Shown: piece after piece, positions 9,047-15,990 of the stretch
Numbering within the stretch: the first letter of the stretch is position 1
Layout: each line of letters starts with the position of its first letter
Source: JANQPA01 sp964628385
GTDB lineage: Bacteria > Bacteroidota > Bacteroidia > Chitinophagales > Saprospiraceae
DNA: 19,554 nt
Direction: 5' to 3'
Assembly: GCA_964628385.1 (NCBI GenBank)
Contig: CAZVOD010000084.1
Location: forward strand, 1-19,554
Program-made: the position numbers and the translations under genes
Notes under the pieces: model-generated
Databases searched by the model: none
What the model was told of the DNA's origin: nothing
The model's input: the letters and a program-made list of their open reading frames with translations, nothing else

Positions 9047-9072
9047 TTTATACTGATATTTTTATTGGTAGT

Positions 9073-10638
9073 TTACCAAGTTCGCTCGCCGGTTTCCTGA
9101 CGTTTGAGGAACTTACGGCGTACAATATCATTGACATTTCCACCCTCTATTTTACCTTCTAGCCACGAAATGATATCCAAGTATAAAAACGGCCTTTTTT
9201 CGTAAGGTTCATCTTTGAGGGTAATTAATTTTTTTTTAAGCGCTACAAACTCATTTTTAAGCTCTTCCGCTCTGATTCTGGGCATGCGGCGCAAGAAACG
9301 CATGATCTCTTTTTGTACGGCCTGCAGGTCTTTCATTTTCCCTAAAAACCGATATACGGATTTCACCTGATACTCTACCAGTTGAATATTCCCCAATTCA
9401 AAATGGGCGATCAGGTTGAGTATTCTGGCAAAGCACTGTATGTCGGCCCGATAGTCCGGATTTTTTTGATTAATAATTTTATTGAGGTAACTGATGGCAT
9501 TATCATTATCGCCACTGCCAAAATAAAGGCAGGCAATGCGATAGTAAAAGACCATAATGCGATGATTATCCCAATTGTATTCATCAACGGCTATGGTCTG
9601 TTCTAGTTTCGGAATTAAAGCGCAGCCATCCTCGAAGGTACCTTGCATAAAGTGCAATTTGATGGTATGGATATACTGATACAGGGTGTACATACCATCA
9701 ATATTCCTGACTTTTTTAACGCTGTAATGCTCCGGAAATTCATTTAACAACTGGAGTGTCTCTTTAAATTTTTGGTAATGTAGTAAATTAAATAATGCAT
9801 TCAATAAATTGTGGATTCCCTTGAGATAGAGATTGGGATGAATTTGAATGAGCTCAGGGCTTTGTTGGAACAAATCCACCCATTTTTGGGCATAACGATA
9901 GCAATAGGTAAATTCTTGAGTAATGTAGTAATACCAAACATGAGATTGGCAAAAAAATATTTTACCCAAAAAGGAAAGCTCCTGATACTGCACTTTTGGC
10001 AAATGATCATAAAAAAATTGTCGTACTTTTTGGTAGCCTTTTTCATCCCGCACATATCCTTCTTTTAGATAAAACCCATACAACTGAATGGACAAGCTAC
10101 TGTAAAGATTAGTATTTTCAATCTCTTTGCTAAGCTGATTGGACTCCCGCGTTAGTTCTTCTGCCCGCCCCTCTATACTTCTGGTGATGTACTGGCTTTC
10201 GATATGCTTCTCAAAATTGAGAATCTCAAGATTTAGAGCATAATTATGGCTTATTTTCGCTTTGTCTTTGGCTTTACCAAGGATATCGAGGCTTTGATGA
10301 TACAACCCCTTGTCGTATAGTACTTTGGCAAAGTCAATCATCTCCCGGATTTGAATGTCATTAACATGACTGGTATTCAACAGCCTCAAACTGATCAAAA
10401 GCTGCTTATAAAGATGTGCCTTCAAATTAGACAACTGCCGTTTCTTAATGCCGGGAAGTTTCTTGAGTATTTGGGTTTCGTCGTATTCTCCGTATTTATC
10501 GAGGTAATCAAAAAGCTGTAGAAAGAGAATATCATCAGAAGCCTGATTTCGCTTCACAAACAACCGGAAGTGACGCTTCTCGGCACGGGAGAGCGAGAGA
10601 ATCAGCTGTATCAGATCATCAGTTTTTTGTTTAGGCAT
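9073..10638 (-). CDS. All-helical repeat protein of unknown function (TPR-like)
   Basis: I do not recognise a named family for this 521-aa protein. It has no signal peptide or membrane segment, so it is probably cytoplasmic. The N-terminal ~85 residues (starting MPKQKTDDLIQLILSLSRAE) are charged and helical, rich in Lys and Leu, with a winged-helix or small helical-bundle feel (ETQILKKLPGIKKRQLSNLK). The rest reads as paired amphipathic helices like TPR or other alpha-solenoids, for example KVLYDKGLYHQSLDILGKAK and GSGDNDNAISYLNKIINQKN, the latter having the Gly/Ala-Tyr spacing of a TPR. Similar large helical proteins are common in Saprospiria (from general memory, not a search). It is the first gene of a pair with the GNAT-nitrilase gene and is divergent from leuA. 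A scaffold or regulatory role is only a guess. Confidence 0.85.
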   Translation of the reverse strand: MPKQKTDDLIQLILSLSRAEKRHFRLFVKRNQASDDILFLQLFDYLDKYGEYDETQILKKLPGIKKRQLSNLKAHLYKQLLISLRLLNTSHVNDIQIREMIDFAKVLYDKGLYHQSLDILGKAKDKAKISHNYALNLEILNFEKHIESQYITRSIEGRAEELTRESNQLSKEIENTNLYSSLSIQLYGFYLKEGYVRDEKGYQKVRQFFYDHLPKVQYQELSFLGKIFFCQSHVWYYYITQEFTYCYRYAQKWVDLFQQSPELIQIHPNLYLKGIHNLLNALFNLLHYQKFKETLQLLNEFPEHYSVKKVRNIDGMYTLYQYIHTIKLHFMQGTFEDGCALIPKLEQTIAVDEYNWDNHRIMVFYYRIACLYFGSGDNDNAISYLNKIINQKNPDYRADIQCFARILNLIAHFELGNIQLVEYQVKSVYRFLGKMKDLQAVQKEIMRFLRRMPRIRAEELKNEFVALKKKLITLKDEPYEKRPFLYLDIISWLEGKIEGGNVNDIVRRKFLKRQETGERTW

Positions 10639-10722
10639 TGTAGCAAGCGACCTTTTAAAGATTTAACAATCAAACTTTTACGAAAAGCCATTTTCTTTGT
10701 CATCTTGGATTAGCTAACCTTA

Positions 10723-10759
10723 TTTGACTTTTCCTCCCTTCAGTAAGCAAATATATTTG
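10723..10759 (+). promoter_or_regulatory. Candidate Bacteroidota promoter for the leu operon
   Basis: TATATTTG at 10752-10759 is a perfect match to the Bacteroidota -7 consensus TAnnTTTG. A TTTG at 10723-10726 could be the -33 element, but the 25-nt spacer is longer than the usual 19-21. Transcription would begin near 10766 and leave a ~35-nt leader. No leader peptide, T-box or other attenuator was seen. On the opposite strand TATGTTTG (10774-10767) also matches the -7 consensus and could serve the divergent gene, but it lacks a -33 partner. Confidence 0.42.
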
Positions 10760-10799
10760 AAGGAATCAAACATAACATTATTATTTAAAATTTGGAGGA

Positions 10800-11972
10800 A
10801 TGGCGGATAAAAGGATTTATATTTTTGACACAACCCTTAGAGACGGAGAGCAAGTACCGGGCTGCAAACTCAATATGGAGCAAAAGATTGAAATTGCTTA
10901 TCAGTTGGAGAGCCTGGGAGTAGATATTATCGAAGCGGGATTTCCCATTTCTAGCCCCGGTGATTTCAAATCAGTAAAAGCAATTGCCAAAGCAGTAAAG
11001 CATTCCACAGTTTGTGGGCTGTCGAGAGCAGTACCTAAAGATATAGAAACTGCGGCGGAGGCATTGCGGTATGCTAAATACCCAAGAATTCACACTGGCA
11101 TAGGCACTTCAGAAATGCATATAAAGTATAAGCTCAAAAGTACTCCGGAGCAGATCATTGAAAGAGCAGTAGCAGCGGTAAAGTTGGCCAAAAGTTTTGT
11201 TGAAGATGTAGAATTTTATGCAGAAGATGCTGGCAGAACGGATAATGCTTTTTTGGCTAAGATCTGTGAGGAAGTAATTAAAGTGGGGGCTACAGTACTC
11301 AATATTCCAGATACAACGGGATATTGCCTACCGGAAGAATACGGTGCCAAAATCCGGTATTTGAAAGAGTATGTAAAAGGTATAGATCAGGCTATGTTAT
11401 CTACTCATTGCCACAACGACCTTGGCCTGGCTACTGCCAATTCTATCGCCGGCATACAAAACGGCGCCGAACAAATCGAATGTACTATCAATGGTATAGG
11501 AGAACGCGCTGGCAATACCTCTCTTGAAGAGGTGGTAATGATCATGAAGCAACATCCTGATCTTAATTTCAGTACACAGATAAAAACGCCACAAATTTAT
11601 AAGACAAGCTGTCTGGTTTCTGAACGGATGGGTATGCCGGTACAACCTAACAAAGCTATAGTGGGTGCCAATGCTTTTGCCCACTCCTCCGGTATTCACC
11701 AAGATGGTGTTATTAAGAAGCGCGAAACATATGAGATAATCAATCCATTAGATGTGGGAGTTGATCATTCCAAAATCGTTTTGACTGCCAGAAGTGGTAG
11801 AGCTGCCGTTGCTTATCGAGCCAAGAATATTGGTTTTGATTTAACCAAAAAACAGTTAGATCAGGTTTATTCCGAATTTTTAATAGTAGCGGATACTAAA
11901 AAGGAAGTAGAAGACGATGATTTAAATGATATTATTGTCAAGCAGGAGATTCCATCTTCTACGGTTGCTTAA
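10800..11972 (+). CDS. leuA: 2-isopropylmalate synthase, short form without regulatory domain
   Basis: LeuA condenses acetyl-CoA with 2-ketoisovalerate, the committed step of leucine synthesis. The HMGL-like TIM barrel is complete: IFDTTLRDGEQ (8-18, metal ligand D15), STHCHNDLG (201-209, metal ligands H203 and H205), GERAGNTSLEE (234-244, N239), and FAHSSGIHQDG (293-303) with RSGRAAV (331-337) in the linker. The protein stops at 390 residues, whereas classical LeuA is about 510-520 with a C-terminal leucine-binding allosteric domain. That domain is absent, and the stop is followed directly by leuC, so this is not a simple frameshift. Homocitrate or citramalate synthase are alternatives by sequence type, but the leuCDB context supports LeuA. 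A GGAGG lies only one base before the ATG, too close for a normal Shine-Dalgarno. Confidence 0.93.
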   Translation: MADKRIYIFDTTLRDGEQVPGCKLNMEQKIEIAYQLESLGVDIIEAGFPISSPGDFKSVKAIAKAVKHSTVCGLSRAVPKDIETAAEALRYAKYPRIHTGIGTSEMHIKYKLKSTPEQIIERAVAAVKLAKSFVEDVEFYAEDAGRTDNAFLAKICEEVIKVGATVLNIPDTTGYCLPEEYGAKIRYLKEYVKGIDQAMLSTHCHNDLGLATANSIAGIQNGAEQIECTINGIGERAGNTSLEEVVMIMKQHPDLNFSTQIKTPQIYKTSCLVSERMGMPVQPNKAIVGANAFAHSSGIHQDGVIKKRETYEIINPLDVGVDHSKIVLTARSGRAAVAYRAKNIGFDLTKKQLDQVYSEFLIVADTKKEVEDDDLNDIIVKQEIPSSTVA

Positions 11973-11997
11973 CGTTAGTAAAAGATATTGTAATACC

Positions 11998-13392
11998 ATG
12001 GCACAAACGCTTTTTGACAAAATCTGGGATGCTCATGTCGTGACGCAGGCCGAAGGCGGTATCGACGTTTTATATATTGATAAGCATTTCATTCACGAAG
12101 TGACCAGCCCACAGGCTTTTGCCGGGCTTGAAAAACGCGGATTACCTGTTTTCAGGCCCCAAAATACGGTTGCTACGGCTGATCATAATGTTCCTACGCT
12201 CAATCAACACCTTCCTATTGAAGAAAAGCTCTCCAGAGATCAGGTGAATAAATTGACAGACAATTGCCAGAAGTTTGGTATTGAATTATACGGCTTGGGG
12301 CACCCTTATCAGGGTATCGTACACGTAATCGGCCCACAGTTAGGGCTTACCCAACCCAGCATGACCATCGTTTGCGGAGATAGTCACACCTCTACCCATG
12401 GTGCTTTCGGATGTATTGCTTTTGGTATTGGCACCAGTCAGGTAGAACAGGTACTCGCCACTCAGTGTCTGTTACAAACGAAGCCCAAAAGAATGCGAAT
12501 CACCGTTGACGGCCAACTTCAACCTGGCGTCTTTTCCAAGGATATCATTTTATACATCATAGCCCAACTAGGCACAGCTAGTGGTACCGGATATTTTGTA
12601 GAATACGCCGGAGAAGCCATCCGAAGCCTTTCCATGGAAGCCCGAATGACAATCTGCAACATGAGTATAGAAATGGGGGCCAGAGGTGGCCTGATTGCTC
12701 CTGACGAGAAAACATTCCAGTACGTCAAAAGTCGAGAATTTGCTCCTAAGGGAGAAGACTTCGACAAGGCCGTCGATCAGTGGCAGCAACTGTATTCGGA
12801 TGAGGATGCCGTTTTTGATAAAGAATTTCACTTCAATGCCGCAGATATCAGTCCCATGATTACTTATGGTACCAACCCTGGCATGGGTATGGGCGTTAAA
12901 GAGCAAATTCCGAATACACTGAATTCGGATTCTTTCAAAAAGTCACTGGATTATATGGGGCTGGAAGCGGGCGCTTCGTTACTGGGCAAAAAAATCGATT
13001 ATGTCTTTATTGGAAGCTGTACCAACTCCAGGATAGAAGACTTAAGGATAGTTGCCGATTATGTAAAAGGGAAGACTAAAGCCCCGCACATTCAGGCTAT
13101 GATAGTACCCGGCTCCAAACAAGTAGAAATACAGGCTAAAGAAGAGGGACTCGATAAGATTTTTGAAGCCGCAGGCTTTGAGCTGCGCCAGCCGGGTTGC
13201 TCCGCTTGTTTGGGAATGAATGAAGATAAGGTACCCAAAGGAAAATACTGCGTCTCAACCTCCAATCGCAATTTTGAAGGCCGACAAGGCCCGGGGGCCA
13301 GAACTATCCTGGCCAGTCCATTGATGGCTGCTGCGACCGCTATCCATGGTACGATCATTGATGTACGCGATGAAATAGCGGCCACTGTTTAA
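11998..13392 (+). CDS. leuC: 3-isopropylmalate dehydratase, large subunit
   Basis: LeuC, with LeuD, isomerises 2-isopropylmalate to 3-isopropylmalate using a [4Fe-4S] cluster. The aconitase-superfamily large subunit is complete at 464 aa. Cluster ligands are C341 (IGSCTNSRIED), C401 and C404 (QPGCSACLGMN). Other hallmarks are ATADHNVPT (59-67), VCGDSHTSTHGAFG (125-138) and GRQGPGARTILASP (428-441). The reading frame is open upstream to an ATG inside leuA, but the start at 11998 gives the standard MAQTLFDKIWDAHVV N-terminus, so it was chosen. It lies 25 nt after leuA and 15 nt before leuD, which implies one transcript. Confidence 0.97.
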   Translation: MAQTLFDKIWDAHVVTQAEGGIDVLYIDKHFIHEVTSPQAFAGLEKRGLPVFRPQNTVATADHNVPTLNQHLPIEEKLSRDQVNKLTDNCQKFGIELYGLGHPYQGIVHVIGPQLGLTQPSMTIVCGDSHTSTHGAFGCIAFGIGTSQVEQVLATQCLLQTKPKRMRITVDGQLQPGVFSKDIILYIIAQLGTASGTGYFVEYAGEAIRSLSMEARMTICNMSIEMGARGGLIAPDEKTFQYVKSREFAPKGEDFDKAVDQWQQLYSDEDAVFDKEFHFNAADISPMITYGTNPGMGMGVKEQIPNTLNSDSFKKSLDYMGLEAGASLLGKKIDYVFIGSCTNSRIEDLRIVADYVKGKTKAPHIQAMIVPGSKQVEIQAKEEGLDKIFEAAGFELRQPGCSACLGMNEDKVPKGKYCVSTSNRNFEGRQGPGARTILASPLMAAATAIHGTIIDVRDEIAATV

Positions 13393-13407
13393 AACGTAAT
13401 AATAATA

Positions 13408-13995
13408 ATGGAAAAATTTGAAAGGCTCCTCTCTTCGGCGGTTCCTATGCCGATGGAAAATATAGATACAGATCAAATCATCCCGGCACGGTTCCTTAAA
13501 GCTACCACCAGGGATGGCTTTGGAGACAATCTTTTCAGAGATTGGCGCTACGATAGCCATGAAACGCCAGTAGCTGATTTTGTGCTCAACAACCCAACGT
13601 ACAGTGGCAAAATCCTGGTAGCAGGACAAAATTTTGGCTGTGGCTCCAGCCGGGAACACGCTACCTGGGCATTGTACGATTATGGCTTTAGTGTGGTTAT
13701 TTCCAGCTTCTTTGCCGATATCTTTAAAGATAATGCACTTAACAATGGTTTACTACCTATTCAAGTCACCCAAAAATTTCTGGATCAACTTTTCCAGGCC
13801 ATAGAAAAGGACCCCAAAGTGCTTTTCGATGTAGACCTGAAAGCCCAGCGTTTGAAAGTACCTGCAGAAAATATGGAAATAAATTTTGAAATTCATCCGT
13901 TTAAAAAATCTTGTTTGCTGAATGGATACGATGATTTTGAGTATCTTTTGAGCATCAAAGATGAAATTGAAACGTTTGAAAGAAAGAAGACTTGA
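13408..13995 (+). CDS. leuD: 3-isopropylmalate dehydratase, small subunit
   Basis: LeuD is the swivelling small subunit of isopropylmalate isomerase and pairs with LeuC. The 195-aa length is normal for the bacterial type. MENIDTDQIIPARFL (16-30) and the substrate-loop signature NFGCGSSREHA (75-85) are both intact. It begins 15 nt after leuC and is followed by a 121-nt gap before leuB. That gap contains no ORF, strong hairpin or clear promoter, so leuB may still be read from the same transcript. Confidence 0.97.
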   Translation: MEKFERLLSSAVPMPMENIDTDQIIPARFLKATTRDGFGDNLFRDWRYDSHETPVADFVLNNPTYSGKILVAGQNFGCGSSREHATWALYDYGFSVVISSFFADIFKDNALNNGLLPIQVTQKFLDQLFQAIEKDPKVLFDVDLKAQRLKVPAENMEINFEIHPFKKSCLLNGYDDFEYLLSIKDEIETFERKKT

Positions 13996-14116
13996 GCAGG
14001 CTTTCTACGAGGGGCATCAGTAAGAGAAAAATTACATTATTGTTCCACTACTTTACCCTTCAAAAAGGTCTACGATTTAACTAACAAACTTTACTTTACA
14101 ATTCCAATTCGTTCCC

Positions 14117-15226
14117 ATGAAAGTTAAAATAGCCGTATTACCCGGAGATGGTATCGGGCCGGAAGTTATAGAACAGGCCATCAAAGTATTGGATGCCATT
14201 GCTGATCGCTACGATCAACAGTTTGATTATTGTTTTGCTGATGTTGGAGCTGCTGCCATTGATAACACTGGTGATCCCTTACCACAGGAAACACTGGGAA
14301 CCTGCCTGAATGCTGATGCCATATTATTTGGAGCTATAGGCCATCCCAAATATGATAAAGACCCTTCCGCAGCGGTGCGTCCAGAACACGGTCTTCTCCG
14401 ATTGAGGAAAGAATTGGGCTTGTACGCTAATATTCGGCCAGTGGTTACTTACGAAAAACTGCTGCACCTTTCCCCACTTAGGGAGGATAAAGTCAGAGGA
14501 GTAGATATGGTTATTTACAGGGAACTGACTTCTGGTATTTATTTTGGGGAAAAAGGGAGAAATGAAAAAGAGGCTTTTGACCAATGTTATTACCACATTG
14601 ACGAAATAGACCGTATCACACATAAAGCTTTTGAAGCGGCTCAAAAGCGCCGTAAGTTGGTTACGCTGGTTGACAAAGCGAATGTGCTGGAAACTTCCAG
14701 GCTTTGGCGCAAGAGAGTTGCCGAGCTGGCCAAATCCTACCCTGATGTTACCCTGAACTTCCTCTACGTCGATAATGCAGCTATGCAACTGATCCAATAT
14801 CCTAAACAATTTGATGTGGTACTAACCAGCAATATGTTTGGGGATATTCTGTCGGATGAGGCCAGCGTATTGACTGGCTCCATGGGACTTTTGCCTTCGG
14901 CATCCATTGGAGTTCATACTTCACTATTTGAACCTATTCACGGCTCTTTTCCTCAGGCAGCCGGTGAGGATATTGCCAACCCGATGGCTACTATTCTTTC
15001 TGCCGCTATGATGCTTGACGAATTAGGGATGAAAGTGGAAGCCAAAGTGATCAGAACAACTATAAAGAACATCCTGGAACGCGGCATTGGGACGCCAGAG
15101 CTAGATGCTCCCGTCACCCTGCAATGCTCTCAGGTAGGCGATATGGTCGCTCATTTGATTTCCGAAGCCATTTCGCTGGATATTGATGAGGATAAAATGG
15201 CCGAAAAGATTTCTACTATTATTTAG
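14117..15226 (+). CDS. leuB: 3-isopropylmalate dehydrogenase
   Basis: LeuB oxidatively decarboxylates 3-isopropylmalate to 2-ketoisocaproate with NAD+ and a divalent metal. The 369-aa protein is full length: PGDGIGPEV (9-17), LRLRKELGLYANIRP (94-108, substrate arginines), YRELTSGIYFGEKG (134-147, R135), VDKANVLE (185-192, K187), metal-ligand aspartates D219, D243 and D247 in VDN and NMFGDILSDE, and FEPIHGSFP (271-279). The nucleotide loop reads HGSFPQAAGEDIANP. Thermus IPMDH has Asp-Ile (D278, I279) where this protein has Gln-Ala. I recall similar loops in other Bacteroidota, so this is probably a lineage trait. It completes leuACDB. No ilv genes are in view. Confidence 0.96.
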   Translation: MKVKIAVLPGDGIGPEVIEQAIKVLDAIADRYDQQFDYCFADVGAAAIDNTGDPLPQETLGTCLNADAILFGAIGHPKYDKDPSAAVRPEHGLLRLRKELGLYANIRPVVTYEKLLHLSPLREDKVRGVDMVIYRELTSGIYFGEKGRNEKEAFDQCYYHIDEIDRITHKAFEAAQKRRKLVTLVDKANVLETSRLWRKRVAELAKSYPDVTLNFLYVDNAAMQLIQYPKQFDVVLTSNMFGDILSDEASVLTGSMGLLPSASIGVHTSLFEPIHGSFPQAAGEDIANPMATILSAAMMLDELGMKVEAKVIRTTIKNILERGIGTPELDAPVTLQCSQVGDMVAHLISEAISLDIDEDKMAEKISTII

Positions 15227-15338
15227 AAGGCTCATACATTCACAAACCACAACAACAATAGACTTGTTTCACTAAGAACAAGAGCATTTTATCCTGAAGT
15301 TCCACAAACCGGCACAAATTCCCAACATTTCACTGTAA

Positions 15339-15355
15339 GAGCGTGTCTGGAATTT
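15339..15355 (+). repeat. Left terminal inverted repeat of the MITE-like element
   Basis: This repeat begins GAGCGTGTCTGG and is bordered on the outside by TAA. It matches the complement of the right end with two substitutions and one 1-nt length difference. Confidence 0.75.
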
Positions 15356-15451
15356 ATTTTTGATGCCAAAAATGCATTTAGGATGATAAAAATGAAGCTT
15401 TTTTTGGGTTTCATAGCAGGCTATGGAGCGAAAAAAAGCTGAAATATCTTG

Positions 15452-15468
15452 TCCCGCTGAAAGCGGGA
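15452..15468. other. Internal hairpin in the right arm of the MITE-like element
   Basis: TCCCGCT, a GAA loop and AGCGGGA form a perfect 7-bp GC-rich stem. The other arm of the element has no counterpart, so it protrudes as a side hairpin from the main fold-back. It could be a protein- or transposase-binding feature, or a separate small insertion. Confidence 0.7.
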
Positions 15469-15504
15469 AGCAGTATTCTAAATGTACTTGCAGGCCAAAG
15501 GGTA

Positions 15505-15520
15505 AAATCCAAGCACGCTC
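15505..15520 (-). repeat. Right terminal inverted repeat of the MITE-like element
   Basis: Read on the minus strand this is GAGCGTGCTTGGATTT, mirroring the left end. TAA follows on the outside at 15521-15523. Confidence 0.75.
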
Positions 15521-15990
15521 TAAACGTTTATGTTTTGCACCTTAATCTATCGATTAATACTCGGTATCTTTTCAATCCACCAATTGCATGTTCTACTTTT
15601 AATCGACTTGAGGCCAATTTTTTATTCTTTTCTTTTCTCATCTAAATATTTATTTTTAGGCTTTTTATGAGGTATTTACAGCTCCTTACGTTTGTATAAG
15701 TCTTTAAATCCGTAAAAGCCTAAGTCCAGCTGTACTTTATGATCCTTAAACCAATTTTTTCCGGGTGCGAACTCTTGCTTCAAAATACCAAAGTCGTGAG
15801 CTTTACCAACTATATTCTCGATCAATTTATTAGCGAGAAACAAGTCTACTAATTACTGGCTCATACACTATAGTGTACTGCTATCAATTCACTTCGCGAT
15901 GAATATGGCTTCAAGTATAGCTTTAAAGCCAGCCTCAGCTTACGATCTCCCCCTTTTAAAAATCTTCGCTCCGCAATGACCTTAACATCT

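Larger units (their letters stand above)
15339..15520. mobile_element. 182-bp MITE-like fold-back element
   Basis: The ends are inverted repeats: GAGCGTGTCTGGAATTT on the left (15339-15355) and the complement of GAGCGTGCTTGGATTT on the right (15505-15520). Complementarity continues inward: 15370-15384 pairs with 15475-15489 (12 of 15), 15396-15405 (AGC then seven T) pairs perfectly with 15431-15440, and CATAG/CTATG (15412-15416, 15421-15425) closes the centre. The right arm carries an extra 17-nt hairpin (15452-15468). It has no coding capacity. A non-autonomous element moved in trans by an IS5-type transposase is the best reading. The whole unit could fold as one long RNA or cruciform. Confidence 0.8.
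15336..15523. repeat. Target-site duplication TAA flanking the 182-bp element
   Basis: TAA occurs immediately outside both ends of the inverted-repeat element (15336-15338 and 15521-15523). A 3-bp TNA duplication is known for IS5-family subgroups such as IS1031 and ISL2. Three bases alone are weak evidence. They are supported here by transposase homology that continues on both sides of the insert. Confidence 0.65.
15272..15849 (-). pseudogene. IS5-family (DDE) transposase remnant, decayed and interrupted
   Basis: Translating the minus strand from 15849 gives a fragment with GKAHDFGILKQEF and VQLDLGFYGF (the second DDE aspartate region). After an in-frame TAA (15676-15678), IPHKKPKNKYLDEKRKE follows in the same frame. 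One base shift near 15625-15640 restores KLASSRLKVEHAIGGLKRYR, the strongly conserved third-acidic-residue region of IS5-group transposases, ending RLRCKT at a stop (15528-15530). On the far side of an inserted 182-bp element, a third frame reads SEMLGICAGLWNFRIK (15334 leftward), the usual C-terminus of this family. The N-terminal half, including the first catalytic Asp, is missing. It cannot encode an active enzyme. Confidence 0.85.
15227..15990. other. 764-bp gene-free interval filled by decayed mobile DNA
   Basis: There is no intact gene between leuB and the convergent DUF6607 gene. From left to right it holds the last ~20 codons of a broken IS5-family transposase (15272-15334), a 182-bp fold-back element (15339-15520), the rest of the transposase remnant (15528-15849), and a stretch with no assignable origin (15850-15990) that includes a perfect 14-bp palindrome (15864-15877). 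Stops occur in all frames at short intervals. Confidence 0.75.

Noticed and set aside
10639..10799. Leucine leader peptide or T-box attenuator upstream of leuA
   Set aside because: No short ORF with Leu codon runs and no terminator/antiterminator pairing were found in the 161-bp gap.
11926..11997. Longer LeuC N-terminus starting inside leuA
   Set aside because: The extension reads as leuA sequence in another frame and lacks LeuC features. MAQTLFDKIW at 11998 is the standard start.
15263..15282. CTTGTT / AACAAG inverted repeat as a leuB terminator
   Set aside because: The stem is only 6 AT-rich pairs plus a wobble, has no T-tract, and overlaps the tail of the transposase remnant.
15865..15984. 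Minus-strand reading frame of about 40 codons (SFSRDVKVIAERRFLKGG...) next to the transposase remnant
   Set aside because: It has no ATG start, overlaps the end of the DUF6607 gene, matches no family I recognise, and is short enough to be chance.
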